A stretch of DNA of 64,000 bases from DATJMJ01 sp035503915 (GCA_035503915.1 DATJSU010000054.1:62001-126000), one strand, 5' to 3'; positions 55,696 to 64,000 are shown, counted from the first letter of the stretch. Made by a program: numbers and translations. The notes: generated by a model from the sequence alone, not told the origin.

Positions 55696-55990
55696 GCCAA
55701 GCTCGAGGGCCTGGAAGGGCCCGGCGGGCGAGGTCGCGTTCGTCAGGCGCCACTAGAGCCCCGGGCTAGGGCGCCTTCGCGTAGTGTTCCGCCCCGAGAA
55801 GGTGGAGCGACACGTACTCCTCGTCGCCGCCCGACCGCTGAAAACGATACCGAGGTGCTCGACCTGGCAGAGCTTGGTGCCCACGAAGGGGCCGATCTCG
55901 CACCTAAGGGAAGGGCCGCTCTCCCGATTTTCTGGTCTGGGAGCCCCAGGGTATCTCTGCCCGCCAGTCAGCCGAAGGGATAGCCTGCCC

Positions 55991-56788
55991 ATGTATATGA
56001 CCACTGCGTCCAACACGGCGGCGCCGGGGCCGGTCGCCTGGCGTGACAAGGCCGTCACCGCGGCGACCGAAATGGGCGCCCGTGCGCTCCACAGCACCGA
56101 GAGCTGGCTGCTCAAGCACTCTTTAGTGCCGACGACGCCCTTTTTGCCGCTTGACACCTTCCCGTGGGTGGAGAGGGTGGAAAAAATGGCACCCGCAGTC
56201 CAGGCCGAGCTCGACGAGGTGCTTAGTCACCGGGAAGACCTTCCAAACTTCCAAGACATTTCCATCGACCAACAGTCGATCAGCAACGACGATGGCTGGA
56301 AGACCTTTTTCTTCATTGGCTACGGCTTCCGCTCTGAGGCCAACTGCCGGCGCTGCCCGCAGACAGCGGCGCTCCTCGACAGCATCCCAGGCTGCGTGAC
56401 GGGGTTCTTTTCGATCCTCGCGCCGGGCAAGCACCTGCCTCCTCACCGCGGCCCGTGGCGGGGAGTGCTCCGCTATCACTTGGCCCTCAAGGTGCCTGAG
56501 CCGGCATCAGCTTCGGGGATCAAGGTCGGGGGTGAAGAGGCGCATTGGGAAGAGGGCAAGAGCCTCCTCTTCGACGACGGGTACACCCATGAAGCCTGGA
56601 ACGGCACCGACGGGGTGCGGGTGGTCCTTTTCTGCGATGTCCTCCGCCCCTTGCGACCGCCCGCTGACCAGGTCAACCGGGCGTTGATCAAGGCCATCAG
56701 CTGGTCGCCGTTCATACAGGACGCTCGTAGCCGCCACGAGGCTTGGGAGAAGCGGGTCGAGAACCTGCGCTGGGGCAGCGGCAATTGA
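55991..56788 (+). CDS. Aspartyl/asparaginyl beta-hydroxylase family dioxygenase (LpxO-like)
   Basis: A 265-residue Fe(II)/2-oxoglutarate dioxygenase. ATG 55991 (or ATG 55997) begins the protein; the longer open frame is not conserved-looking. Key patterns are LAPGKHLPPHRGPWRGVLRY, giving the iron-binding His and the Arg, then YHLAL, and the second His in FDDGYTHEAWN. LpxO relatives hydroxylate acyl chains of lipid A. Here the next gene starts inside its stop and encodes a serine palmitoyltransferase-like enzyme, so hydroxylation of a sphingolipid acyl chain is a reasonable guess. It is not proven. Confidence 0.8.
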   Translation: MYMTTASNTAAPGPVAWRDKAVTAATEMGARALHSTESWLLKHSLVPTTPFLPLDTFPWVERVEKMAPAVQAELDEVLSHREDLPNFQDISIDQQSISNDDGWKTFFFIGYGFRSEANCRRCPQTAALLDSIPGCVTGFFSILAPGKHLPPHRGPWRGVLRYHLALKVPEPASASGIKVGGEEAHWEEGKSLLFDDGYTHEAWNGTDGVRVVLFCDVLRPLRPPADQVNRALIKAISWSPFIQDARSRHEAWEKRVENLRWGSGN

Positions 56789-58071
56789 ACGAACCTGACG
56801 GTGCCGTCGAGGCGCCGACAACTGCTAGCGCAGACATCTTCGCCAAGTGTGCTACCGGCAGACTGCAGATGTACAAGGGGGCGGAGGACCTCGGGCTCAA
56901 CCCCTTTTACCGCGAGCTGTCGAGCGAGATCGGCCCGACGATCATTTACCAGGGGTCCGAAGTCGTCATGCTCGGGTCCAACAATTACCTCGGGCTGACG
57001 ACCGACCCCCGTGTGAAGAGGGCGGCAATCGAGGCGGTCGAGCTGTACGGGACCGGTGTCACCGGCAGCCGGTTGCTCAACGGGACGCTGCCCTTGCACA
57101 CTGCGCTGGAGGAGCTCTTGGCCGACTGGGTGGGCCTCCCTGAAGCCCTCGTTTTCACGACCGGGTACACGGCCAACCTTGGGCTCATCTCGACTCTCGT
57201 ACAGGCTGGGGACGCCGTTTTTTGCGACTCGGCGGCGCACGCTTCCCTGGTCGACGGCGCGCGCCTAGCGGAGGGGCAGCTGCGGGCCTTCTTCCACAAC
57301 AAGCCCAATAGTTTGCGACGTGGTTTGCGTTCCTGGCGAGACCGCGCTGAAAACGGCGGCGTGCTTGTGGCTGTCGACGGCATCTATTCGATGGAGGGAG
57401 ACTGGGCGCCCCTAAAGGAGATAAGGGCTGTTTGCGACGACCACGGTGCGCGGCTGCTCGTGGACGAAGCCCACGCACTCGGCGTGGTGGGGCCTCAGGG
57501 AGCGGGGACCGCTGCCGCAACGGGGGTGACGCCGGACTTGGTGATGAGCACGTTTTCCAAGTCATTGGCGAGCTGTGGGGGCTTTATCGCCGGCTCGGCT
57601 GACGTCATCGCCTACCTGCGGCTCTTTTGCCGGCCGATCCTCTTCACAGCCTCAAATGTGCCGGCATCACTTGGAGCGGCGCTCGAGGCGGCCAAGATCG
57701 CGCGGCGGGAGGATTGGCGGAGAGAAAAGGTCCTTGCCCTTGCCGAGCGGCTGAGGACGGGGCTTTCCCAGCTCGGCTACAACGTTGGGAGCCCGACCAA
57801 CAGCTCGATCGTGCCTTTGCACACCGATGACCTGCTGGGCACGGGTGTGCTATGGCGGGCGCTTCTCGACCATGGCGTTTATACGAACTGCTCCATCCCG
57901 CCCGCCGTGCAACGGCCCATGTTGCGCACCTCGGTGATGGCGACTCACAGCGAAGCCCACATCGACCGGGCGCTGGCAGCTTTCGAGGAGATCGCCCGTG
58001 AAGGCATTGTCGACAGCGGCCGGCAACGCTTGCTCGGTTTGTTCGAGCTGGAGCTGGACGGCATCGTCTGA
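56785..58071 (+). CDS. Serine palmitoyltransferase-like alpha-oxoamine synthase
   Basis: A PLP enzyme of 428 residues. TTG 56785 overlaps the hydroxylase stop; ATG 56869 is a shorter option. Visible are LGSNNYLGLTTDPRVK, TGSRLLNGTLPLH, the DEAHALGVVG loop and the PLP lysine region STFSKSLASCGGFIAGS. It then has RPILFTASNVPAS. That FSKS.AS.GGF.AG and FTASNVPAS pattern is closer to SPT than to BioF (which has GKA.G.YGA). No biotin genes are adjacent, and CerR- and ceramide-synthase-like genes follow. The reaction would join serine and a long acyl thioester to 3-ketosphinganine. Confidence 0.82.
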   Translation: MNEPDGAVEAPTTASADIFAKCATGRLQMYKGAEDLGLNPFYRELSSEIGPTIIYQGSEVVMLGSNNYLGLTTDPRVKRAAIEAVELYGTGVTGSRLLNGTLPLHTALEELLADWVGLPEALVFTTGYTANLGLISTLVQAGDAVFCDSAAHASLVDGARLAEGQLRAFFHNKPNSLRRGLRSWRDRAENGGVLVAVDGIYSMEGDWAPLKEIRAVCDDHGARLLVDEAHALGVVGPQGAGTAAATGVTPDLVMSTFSKSLASCGGFIAGSADVIAYLRLFCRPILFTASNVPASLGAALEAAKIARREDWRREKVLALAERLRTGLSQLGYNVGSPTNSSIVPLHTDDLLGTGVLWRALLDHGVYTNCSIPPAVQRPMLRTSVMATHSEAHIDRALAAFEEIAREGIVDSGRQRLLGLFELELDGIV

Positions 58072-58084
58072 CCCTGCGTCGGAG

Positions 58085-59107
58085 ATGAGCGGCGCCATTA
58101 TTGGTGTCACCGGGGCTACGGGCCACATAGGCGGGCTCTTGCTCCGGCGTTTGTTAGCTGACCCAGCTATCGCGGAGGTGAGATCTGTTGCCCGCCGGCC
58201 GCTCCAGCCAGGGCCGTGGGGAGCGTCCTTCCTCGGCGATATTGGTGGCAGCGCCAGCGGCCAAGCGCGCCTCGTGCACGTCTGCTCGGACCTCCGTGGA
58301 GCTGACGCCCGCAAGGCAGTCGAAGGCTGTGACCTGCTTTTTCATCTAGGTGCCCAAGTTTGGCGGGAACCTGGCGCCGGCGGCTTGGCAGGAATGGCAT
58401 CGGTGAACATCGACGGGACTCTGAACCTCGTCGGTAGCTCACGGGCACCACGCGCGGTAGTCTTCGCCTCCTCAGCCGCTGTGTATGGCGCCTGGCCGGA
58501 CAACCCGCTCCCGCTTCCCGAGACGCATGAGGTACACCCCAACTACGAGTGCCCTTACGCGCAGCACAAGCTCCTAGCCGAGCGCATCTGCGCCAACGCC
58601 ACGGCACGCTGGGCTGTCGCACGCTTGTCGGCAGTGCTCGGGGCGCACGCCGACGCCCGAGTGGCCCGGGCAGTGCGCGGTTACCGGCTCGCCGTGCCGG
58701 CAATTGCGGGCGCACGGCAGGCGGTTCAGTGGCTCGATGAGGACGACGCTGTGGCAGGGTTGCTCGCTACCGGGCGCGACCTCCTGGGGCCAGGCAAGAC
58801 TGCCGGTCAGGTGGTCAACCTTGCGACCTCGGACTGGCTGAGCGCCGCTGACGTCGCACGGTTGGCGCGAAGTCGCGTCGTGGCCCTCCCGCGACGCGTG
58901 CTCTTGGCGGCGGCCGAGACCGGTCGGGGCCTGCGCCTGAGCCCCTTTGGTGCGGACCGAGCGGTGTTGCTGAGCGGCCCGCTCGCCTTGTCGCCAGAAA
59001 AGGCTGCCCGTCTCCTCGGGTGGGAACCGAGCGCGAGCTCCGAGCAAGTGATGGCGGCGGCGTTGCTGCGTGACTGGCACGGTGCGCCAATGAACAGGCG
59101 GCCCTAG
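58085..59107 (+). CDS. NAD-dependent epimerase/dehydratase family protein, CerR-like
   Basis: A 340-residue extended SDR with the NAD(P)-binding GVTGATGHIGGLLLRRLL, FHLGAQVW, FASSAAVYG and catalytic YAQHK. In bacterial ceramide synthesis CerR is an SDR of this kind that reduces the keto group. It starts 13 bases after the serine palmitoyltransferase-like gene. A sugar epimerase role cannot be excluded, because SDR specificity is hard to read from sequence. ATG 58085 is preferred over the upstream open frame that overlaps the previous gene. Confidence 0.72.
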   Translation: MSGAIIGVTGATGHIGGLLLRRLLADPAIAEVRSVARRPLQPGPWGASFLGDIGGSASGQARLVHVCSDLRGADARKAVEGCDLLFHLGAQVWREPGAGGLAGMASVNIDGTLNLVGSSRAPRAVVFASSAAVYGAWPDNPLPLPETHEVHPNYECPYAQHKLLAERICANATARWAVARLSAVLGAHADARVARAVRGYRLAVPAIAGARQAVQWLDEDDAVAGLLATGRDLLGPGKTAGQVVNLATSDWLSAADVARLARSRVVALPRRVLLAAAETGRGLRLSPFGADRAVLLSGPLALSPEKAARLLGWEPSASSEQVMAAALLRDWHGAPMNRRP

Positions 59108-59154
59108 GCTAGGGGCGCTGTTGTGGGCGGGCTGGCTCCTTGCCGGCTGGCGGC

Positions 59155-60396
59155 TCAGAGGGCGTGCCGGTAAAGCCTCCAAGTCTTGTACCTGGTTGCG
59201 CCCATGTCCTCTAGCTGCTTATTTATCCGGTGGTTCGTGGCGAGGGTCCAAGAGGCCTCCGCCATCTCTACGCCGTCTTCGTAGAGGCGCCTAACGATTT
59301 CCCCGTAGAGGACGGGCCCAAGGCCGAGGTTTTCGACGTCGTGGCGGACCCCAAGGATGAGCACCCTTACCCGCTTCACCTTTTTCATTTCGAAGAGCAG
59401 CGGGAACCAGCCGGTGGGGAAGAGACGGCCACTTCGCACCTTGAGCATCACCTGGTTTGCATCCGGGACCGCGAGGCAGACGCCTTGGAGGTCCCCGTCG
59501 CGCTCGAGAGCGAAGGCCCAGCGCGGGTTGATCATGGTCTTGATCTGCTTGGCGAGGTGGCGAACCTCTGCTTCAGGCATGGGCACGAAGCCCCAGTTCC
59601 TCGACCAGATCTTGTTGTAGAGGTCGAAGAACCGCCCGACGTCGGCGTCGAAGTCTTTCATGTTCAACTGCCGGACCTGAACATTGAGCCGCTCGCGGAT
59701 GCGTTCGATCACCCGCTTCTGGCGGTCGGACAGGTTGGTGGCTTCGCGCAAGAACTTGTACCCGTAGAGGTCCATCGCCTGTTCCCAGCCGCCGCTCGCC
59801 CAGAGCCCCTCGTAGTACTCGGGGTTCTCGAGCGTGAGGAGGGTAGCGGGCTCATCGAAGCCCTCAACGAGGAGGCCGAGCTCGTCGTTGGTCGTGAAAT
59901 TGGCCGGTCCGACGGCGACTTTTGCCCCCTGCCGGGCCGACCAGTCAAGGGCGACCTGAAAAAGCCTGCCAGAAACGGCCGTGTCGTCGATTGAGTCAAA
60001 AAAACCGACCCAGGCCCATGGCTCTTCTTGGCTCTCGTTGAACAGCGAGTCGACACAAGCCCCTATCCGCCCCACCAATTTCCCACCCTGTCGGGCTGTC
60101 CAAAGAGCCCAGGTTTGGTGCGAACGAGCGGGGTGACGCTTGGAAAGGCGGTCGTAGACACTGAAGCGAAGGGGCGGGGCCCACTTGGGGTCGCTGCCAT
60201 GAAGCTTGAAGGGCACGTCCACGAAATCACGCTTCGCTAGGAGCTTGTCGGCAGGACGGATGTCCACCTCCCCAGCGGCGGCAGCCGTTCGTGGCCTGGG
60301 CGCGCCGGCCGAGGCGCGGCTACTTGCGGGGTTTGCCGTGGCTGCGGGGTCGTCAGCTATTGCCATGTTCCAGCCCCGGACCTTTCCGGCGAACAT
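59155..60396 (-). CDS. GNAT-fold acyltransferase, bacterial ceramide synthase/YghO-like
   Basis: The 413-residue protein follows the pattern of the YghO/bacterial ceramide synthase group. It has FVDVPFKLHGSDPKWAPPLR near the N-terminus, ARQGGKLVGRIGACVDSLFNE, GFFDSIDD and the highly typical GPANFTTNDELGLLVEGFD. A C-terminal GNAT fold follows (LILGVRHDVENLGLGPVLY). In Caulobacter the homologous enzyme N-acylates the sphingoid base. It converges on the CerR-like gene and follows the DUF4388 gene by 22 bases. ATG 60396 or ATG 60363 may be the start. Confidence 0.78.
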   Translation of the reverse strand: MFAGKVRGWNMAIADDPAATANPASSRASAGAPRPRTAAAAGEVDIRPADKLLAKRDFVDVPFKLHGSDPKWAPPLRFSVYDRLSKRHPARSHQTWALWTARQGGKLVGRIGACVDSLFNESQEEPWAWVGFFDSIDDTAVSGRLFQVALDWSARQGAKVAVGPANFTTNDELGLLVEGFDEPATLLTLENPEYYEGLWASGGWEQAMDLYGYKFLREATNLSDRQKRVIERIRERLNVQVRQLNMKDFDADVGRFFDLYNKIWSRNWGFVPMPEAEVRHLAKQIKTMINPRWAFALERDGDLQGVCLAVPDANQVMLKVRSGRLFPTGWFPLLFEMKKVKRVRVLILGVRHDVENLGLGPVLYGEIVRRLYEDGVEMAEASWTLATNHRINKQLEDMGATRYKTWRLYRHAL

Positions 60397-60418
60397 GCGA
60401 GGGTTGCCTGCCCCGGCA

Positions 60419-61237
60419 CTAGTCGCTGCTCGCGCCGCTCATGCCGGGTTGCCCTTTGGCGGCGAGGTCGGGGGCCTTGGCCTGGTCGTGATGCTTGTGA
60501 GACCTTTTGGGGGAAATGACAATCGTTTGCCCCTCCTTACGCTCCTCCCCCTCGCCAGAGTTGTCGACCACAGAGCGCTCCGCACGCACGCGGGTCGCTC
60601 GCTTGCCGTTGATGGTCACGTGCTCGGTAGCGAGCGGCGCTTCTAGCTCGCCCATCCCGGCAACCGGGCGCATGTCTAGTTCGATCACTTTGGCGACGAG
60701 CAGCTCGCGCATAGCGCGACAGACTTCGAAGTCGGACAGGTTGAGAGCGCGACCTATCGAGCGCAAGTTGCGACGGCCGTCGACGGCCGTCAGCACCCTC
60801 CATTGCTCACGGTCGAGAGTCACTTGCCCAGGGTCGAGCTCGGTCACCAGGCGGGGGAGCACGTCCAAAGAAGGGATCAAGCTTTGCAGCTCCTGCCATT
60901 CGCTGAGCCGCTGGCGAGCTTGCTCCATCGCCTCCTTGGGGCTGATGCTCGCCCCCGCCGGAGTGCTCCATCGGCTTGGGTGGAACTCGAAATTACCCCT
61001 GTCCGAGCCAAGCAGTTCAAAGCAGATTTCTTGTGCCCGCTCGCCGACGTCCCCGGCGGCAGCAGCTGCCGCCTGGTGCTCCGACTGGTCTGCACCGACG
61101 ATGTAACCATCGGCGAAGAACAAGTTCGCCGCGAACGAGCGGCTCCGCACATGAAGCCTCCCGCTCAGGCTGCGGGCGGCGATCAGCTCGAGCACGGCGC
61201 TGAAGTCGAGGACGTCAAATGTCCCTTGCAACGGCAT
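60419..61237 (-). CDS. DUF4388 (PATAN-like) domain protein
   Basis: The 272-residue protein begins PLQGTFDVLDFSAVLELIAAR, followed by GRLHVRSRSFAANLFFADGYIVGA, the DUF4388 pattern linked to two-component and gliding regulators. The C-terminal half has a winged-helix-like segment (RSIGRALNLSDFEVCRAMREL) and a basic, disordered tail. ATG 61237 starts exactly at the domain; the open frame continues upstream. It precedes the ceramide-synthase-like gene in the same orientation, so the two may share a transcript. Confidence 0.72.
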   Translation of the reverse strand: MPLQGTFDVLDFSAVLELIAARSLSGRLHVRSRSFAANLFFADGYIVGADQSEHQAAAAAAGDVGERAQEICFELLGSDRGNFEFHPSRWSTPAGASISPKEAMEQARQRLSEWQELQSLIPSLDVLPRLVTELDPGQVTLDREQWRVLTAVDGRRNLRSIGRALNLSDFEVCRAMRELLVAKVIELDMRPVAGMGELEAPLATEHVTINGKRATRVRAERSVVDNSGEGEERKEGQTIVISPKRSHKHHDQAKAPDLAAKGQPGMSGASSD

Positions 61238-61275
61238 CGGACCTATTCTGCCAGCTGAGGCCGCGCTAGATGGGT

Positions 61276-61887
61276 TCAGGACTCCATCAGAGCGGCAGTG
61301 ATCGCCCACCCTTTCTTGAACAGTGACGCTGTCAGCTCCAGCAAGTTGTTGCCGACGCGCACTGAGCAGATGGACGGAGCGTCCCCAGGCGGCGTACTGC
61401 AACCTCGGAAGTCGACCCCATCAGCCGGGTACGCGTGGGAAAAAAGGGCAGCAACAGCACTAGGGCTCGCATCCGCGAGCGCCGCCTGGCGGGAACCCTC
61501 CGACCAGGCGTCGAGGAGCACCAATGTGGCGCCTGATGCGTCTTGTTGTGGGCCCGACGGGGCCCAGGGGTGTTTTGACGATTTGTGGGCAGCAGTGTGC
61601 CCGTGCACGGTGGCGGCTTTGCGCGCGGTGGAGGGTTGGTGAGCTGTCGCGAGTTTGTGCACCGTGGTGGGTGGTAGGAGGGGAGCCGATCTGGGCAACC
61701 TGGCCGGCACTGTCACAGTGGCGGTGCTCGTCGGGGGCCTGGAGGCAGAGCTGGTAACCGTGCTCGTTCGGGTAGCGGACGGCTGTGCACCGCCGCCACA
61801 GGAAGTGGTGGCGCCGAGCCCGACCAGGAGTGAAAGGCCGCATATGAGCCGTTTGGCCGGGGAGCGGCTCGGGGAGCGGCTCTGCAT
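61276..61887 (-). CDS. Secreted lipoprotein-like protein with Thr/Ser/Pro linker, function unknown
   Basis: ATG 61887 gives 203 residues. It has a basic start, a hydrophobic core LICGLSLLVGLGATTSC with a possible but non-ideal lipobox cysteine, and a Thr/Ser/Pro/His-rich linker of about 90 residues. A small C-terminal domain with two Cys (GCSTPPGDAPSICSVRV) completes it. The end resembles a compact extracellular domain, but no family is recognised. A 12-base tandem repeat (61860-61883) encodes the SRSP repeat at the start. Confidence 0.6.
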   Translation of the reverse strand: MQSRSPSRSPAKRLICGLSLLVGLGATTSCGGGAQPSATRTSTVTSSASRPPTSTATVTVPARLPRSAPLLPPTTVHKLATAHQPSTARKAATVHGHTAAHKSSKHPWAPSGPQQDASGATLVLLDAWSEGSRQAALADASPSAVAALFSHAYPADGVDFRGCSTPPGDAPSICSVRVGNNLLELTASLFKKGWAITAALMES

Positions 61888-61924
61888 GGCGGCCAGGCTA
61901 TAACGCAGGCCATAGTGGCACCTG

Positions 61925-62662
61925 ATGACAATGGGGCTTGTCGCTTCGCTGCGGGGCAACGAGGCTGTCTTCCTGCCACTGGTGTTCCTTCATGTCATCT
62001 CAGCGCTGGCAGGCTTCGGCAGCATCGGTTTTGCGGGCATGTACGCCAGCCGGGCCGCCCACTGGCAGGAGCTGGAAGAGCCAGTCGCGGCGCGGCCAGG
62101 CACTGAGAGCACGGGCCTCAGTAACCCTGGGCCCGCCAAAGCGGTCACTGGCGGCCCTGTCGCTGGCGACTCGGGCGCTGGGGAGCCCGCCCCAGGCGAG
62201 CTGCCGGGGTCGGTGCCTAGCGCGATCGCGCCCGGGCCAACGGCTCACGCGAGCGTCCTTGCGGGGGAGCACGAGATAGCAGGGCCTGACCCTGAACTGG
62301 AAGAGCTGACACGGTACTTCGAGCGACCGGCGAGGTTCTGGAAGGCAATCTTGCTCGTACCAGTTTTTGGTGTGCTGGCGCTTTGGGTGCAGCCCCACAC
62401 AAACGGCCTGGACCAGGCTTGGTCATTGGGTGCCCTCCTTATATGGGTGATCGCGACGCTCGTCGTAGTGGGCTTGGTGGCTCCATCGCTCAAGGAGATG
62501 AGGCCCTTGCTTGTCTTGGCGGCCGACGATGCGCGGGGCGGAGTGGCGGACATAGCGCGCCGCGCCCGGCTTGCTCGCGCTGGGACTTTAGCGAGCCGCG
62601 GGGCGGCTATTTGCGACGTTCTCTTCTTTGTCGCTACCGCCCTCATGATCTGGCGCCCTTAG
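61925..62662 (+). CDS. Multi-pass membrane protein, DUF2269-like
   Basis: The 245-residue protein has helices at about 15-38 (FLPLVFLHVISALAGFGSIGF), two in the middle (near 145 and 167) and one at the C-terminus. A long Pro/Gly/Ala-rich loop sits at about 55-125. The LHVISALAGFGSIGF segment suggests a DUF2269-like integral membrane protein with a histidine in the first helix. It is divergent from the lipoprotein-like gene by 37 bases. Function unknown. Confidence 0.65.
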   Translation: MTMGLVASLRGNEAVFLPLVFLHVISALAGFGSIGFAGMYASRAAHWQELEEPVAARPGTESTGLSNPGPAKAVTGGPVAGDSGAGEPAPGELPGSVPSAIAPGPTAHASVLAGEHEIAGPDPELEELTRYFERPARFWKAILLVPVFGVLALWVQPHTNGLDQAWSLGALLIWVIATLVVVGLVAPSLKEMRPLLVLAADDARGGVADIARRARLARAGTLASRGAAICDVLFFVATALMIWRP

Positions 62663-62667
62663 TTGGA

Positions 62668-62749
62668 CGGTAAAATATCTGTTACCAGAGTAATTATCAG
62701 CGACCATTCATCTCTTGGTTTTGGAAAAGCAAACTGTATAATCCATTAG
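62668..62749 (+). promoter_or_regulatory. Leaderless promoter of the 2-oxoacid dehydrogenase E1 gene
   Basis: A strong promoter: TTGGTT at 62715-62720, a 16-base spacer, TATAAT at 62737-62742, then 7 bases to ATG 62750. Two inverted repeats lie upstream: GGTAA/TTACC (62669-62686) and TTAC/GTAA (62682-62693). They are possible regulator sites. The whole stretch is AT-rich against the high-GC background. Confidence 0.65.
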
Positions 62750-64000
62750 ATGGTAGGGGTTTGGCACTCCGGCACCGGCGTGGCGGAGCTGTCCCCCGCA
62801 GTCCTTGAGGTTGGCCCCACGCAACCGGCCCAAGCTCCCAACGCTTCTCGCGCCTATTGCCGGGGTGTGCCGGTGGAGGAAGCCGTCGCTGATTACCGTC
62901 TGGCCCTCGTGTCGAGGTTCTTGGACGACCGAGAAATTACGCTGCAAAAGCAGAGCCGGGCATTTTTCCACATCTCGAGCGCCGGCCACGAGGCGCTGTG
63001 CCTTGGCTTGGCGCATTCGCTTCGACCAGCGTATGATTGGTTTTTCCCGTATTACCGAGACCGGGCCCTTGTGCTGGCGCTTGGGGTTAGCCCTACCGAC
63101 CTGTTGCTCCAGAGCGTGGGCGCGATCACAGACCCCGCGTCAGGAGGGCGACAAATGCCCTCGCATTTTGGCGCCAGGCACCTCAACATCGTCACGCAAT
63201 CGAGCCCCACAGGGTCTCAGTGCCTGCCGGCTGTCGGTTGCGCGGAAGCAGGGCGGTACATCTTTGCGCACGCGGGCGCAGACATGCGAGGCTGTGAGGC
63301 AAGGCAAGACGAGCTCACCTACGTTTCGCTCGGCGAGGGCGCAACGTCTGAGGGGGAGTTCTGGGAAAGCCTGAACACCGCATGTTCATTGCGCTTGCCC
63401 GTGCTGTACGTGGTCGCAGACAACGGGTACGCGATCTCAGTCCCGGTGCGTCAACAAGCTCCAGCCCCGGTCTCCGAGCTGGTAAAAGGCTTTCCCGGTC
63501 TGGCAGTCCACGGCATGGACGGGCGGGACTACTTCGAGGTGAGGCACAAGGCGCCGGGGGTCATCGGATCCGTCAGGCGAGGGGAGGGGCCCGCTCTCAT
63601 CCATGCAACTGTTACAAGGCCTTACTCCCATTCCTCCGCAGACACTCAGGCGAAGTACAGGCCCCAACAAGAGCTGGAGGACGAGTCCTGGTACGACCCC
63701 ATTGCCGTAATGGAGCGCTCGTTGCTGGATGCGAGCGCGATTACGCCAGATGAGGTAACGGCTCTTCGCGAGGAGGCTCACGCGCTCGTTGCCAAGGCTG
63801 CCAAAGCCGCTCTTAGTGCCCCCCGGCCCCTGCCCGCAAGCGTTACGGACCATGTCCTAGATTTGCCGCAAGTCCAGGACGGCGAAAACAATGGGCAGGA
63901 GACGTCCGCCGCAGGCGCACCCGTCGTCGCCCTGGGCGAAGCCATACGGCTCACCCTTCACGAAGCTATGGCAAAAGACACGCGGGTGCGCGTGTTCGGT
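62750..64000 (+). CDS. Fused alpha-beta 2-oxoacid (branched-chain) dehydrogenase E1, partial
   Basis: The frame from ATG 62750 is open to the window end (417 codons). The first about 375 residues are an E1 alpha chain. SSAGHEALCLGLAHSLRP, FFPYYRDRALVLALG and MPSHFGARHLNIV are visible, with the thiamine-pyrophosphate region SLGEGATSEGEFWESLNTA and VADNGYAIS. After a short linker the sequence begins an E1 beta chain (VVALGEAIRLTLHEAMAKD, then VRVFG). Alpha-beta fused E1 chains decarboxylate 2-oxoisovalerate and related acids for branched-chain acyl-CoA. The beta part is cut off at the right edge. Confidence 0.9.
   Translation, partial: MVGVWHSGTGVAELSPAVLEVGPTQPAQAPNASRAYCRGVPVEEAVADYRLALVSRFLDDREITLQKQSRAFFHISSAGHEALCLGLAHSLRPAYDWFFPYYRDRALVLALGVSPTDLLLQSVGAITDPASGGRQMPSHFGARHLNIVTQSSPTGSQCLPAVGCAEAGRYIFAHAGADMRGCEARQDELTYVSLGEGATSEGEFWESLNTACSLRLPVLYVVADNGYAISVPVRQQAPAPVSELVKGFPGLAVHGMDGRDYFEVRHKAPGVIGSVRRGEGPALIHATVTRPYSHSSADTQAKYRPQQELEDESWYDPIAVMERSLLDASAITPDEVTALREEAHALVAKAAKAALSAPRPLPASVTDHVLDLPQVQDGENNGQETSAAGAPVVALGEAIRLTLHEAMAKDTRVRVFG

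Noticed and set aside
56785..58071. 8-amino-7-oxononanoate synthase (bioF) or glycine C-acetyltransferase
   Set aside because: The lysine-region and following motifs fit serine palmitoyltransferase better, and no biotin or threonine-degradation genes are nearby. The alternative is not fully excluded.

Overview
The window is high-GC DNA with dense, often overlapping genes and many GTG/TTG starts. Several families point to an actinobacterium, most probably an Acidimicrobiia-like lineage (inference): coenzyme F420 genes (cofD, cofE), a DUF3499 protein, a GT2 + DUF5719 pair, the phosphomannomutase/Trm112/phosphomannose-isomerase trio, a fused biotin carboxylase-BCCP, and promoters that appear leaderless. 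I saw no rRNA, tRNA, insertion sequence or CRISPR array.

Layout. 1-2.6 kb (minus): partial AI-2E-type permease, a large membrane protein and a nitroreductase-like protein. 2.7-8.5 kb (plus): rhodanese-ThiF fusion, NrtR-type NAD regulator, then nadA-nadB-nadC. 8.6-17.5 kb (plus): an unusual redox cluster, made of an HdrC/cytochrome-b/HdrC fusion, an HdrB-like protein, an HdrA/QmoA-like flavoprotein, an NrfC-NrfD fusion and a molybdopterin oxidoreductase without a Tat signal. 17.5-20.2 kb: biotin carboxylase/BCCP and, divergently, its biotin ligase. 20.2-34 kb: cell-surface polysaccharide genes (rfbA, rfbB, rfbD, a rhamnosyltransferase-like GT2, epimerases, rfbC, two GT4 enzymes) interleaved with cofD-cofE. 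34-50 kb: conserved actinobacterial envelope and housekeeping genes (giant GT2, DUF5719, beta-propeller protein, ftsH, DUF3499, a 55-residue zinc ribbon, a GT-C-like giant, phosphomannomutase, Trm112, sugar-phosphate isomerase). 50-55.7 kb: LuxR-type response regulator, secA, prfB, NifU-like protein. 56-60.4 kb: a probable sphingolipid (ceramide) set, with an LpxO-like hydroxylase, serine palmitoyltransferase-like enzyme, CerR-like reductase and, convergent, a bacterial ceramide synthase-like acyltransferase. 60.4-64 kb: DUF4388 protein, lipoprotein-like protein, membrane protein and the start of a fused alpha-beta 2-oxoacid dehydrogenase E1 with a clear leaderless promoter.

The two parts most worth attention are the Hdr/Qmo-NrfCD-molybdoenzyme cluster, which looks like a composite quinone-linked electron-transfer system of unknown substrate, and the putative ceramide pathway in an actinobacterium. 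A third, unclassified pattern is the repeated occurrence of short tandem duplications with a unit of exactly 18 bp, both inside genes and between them.
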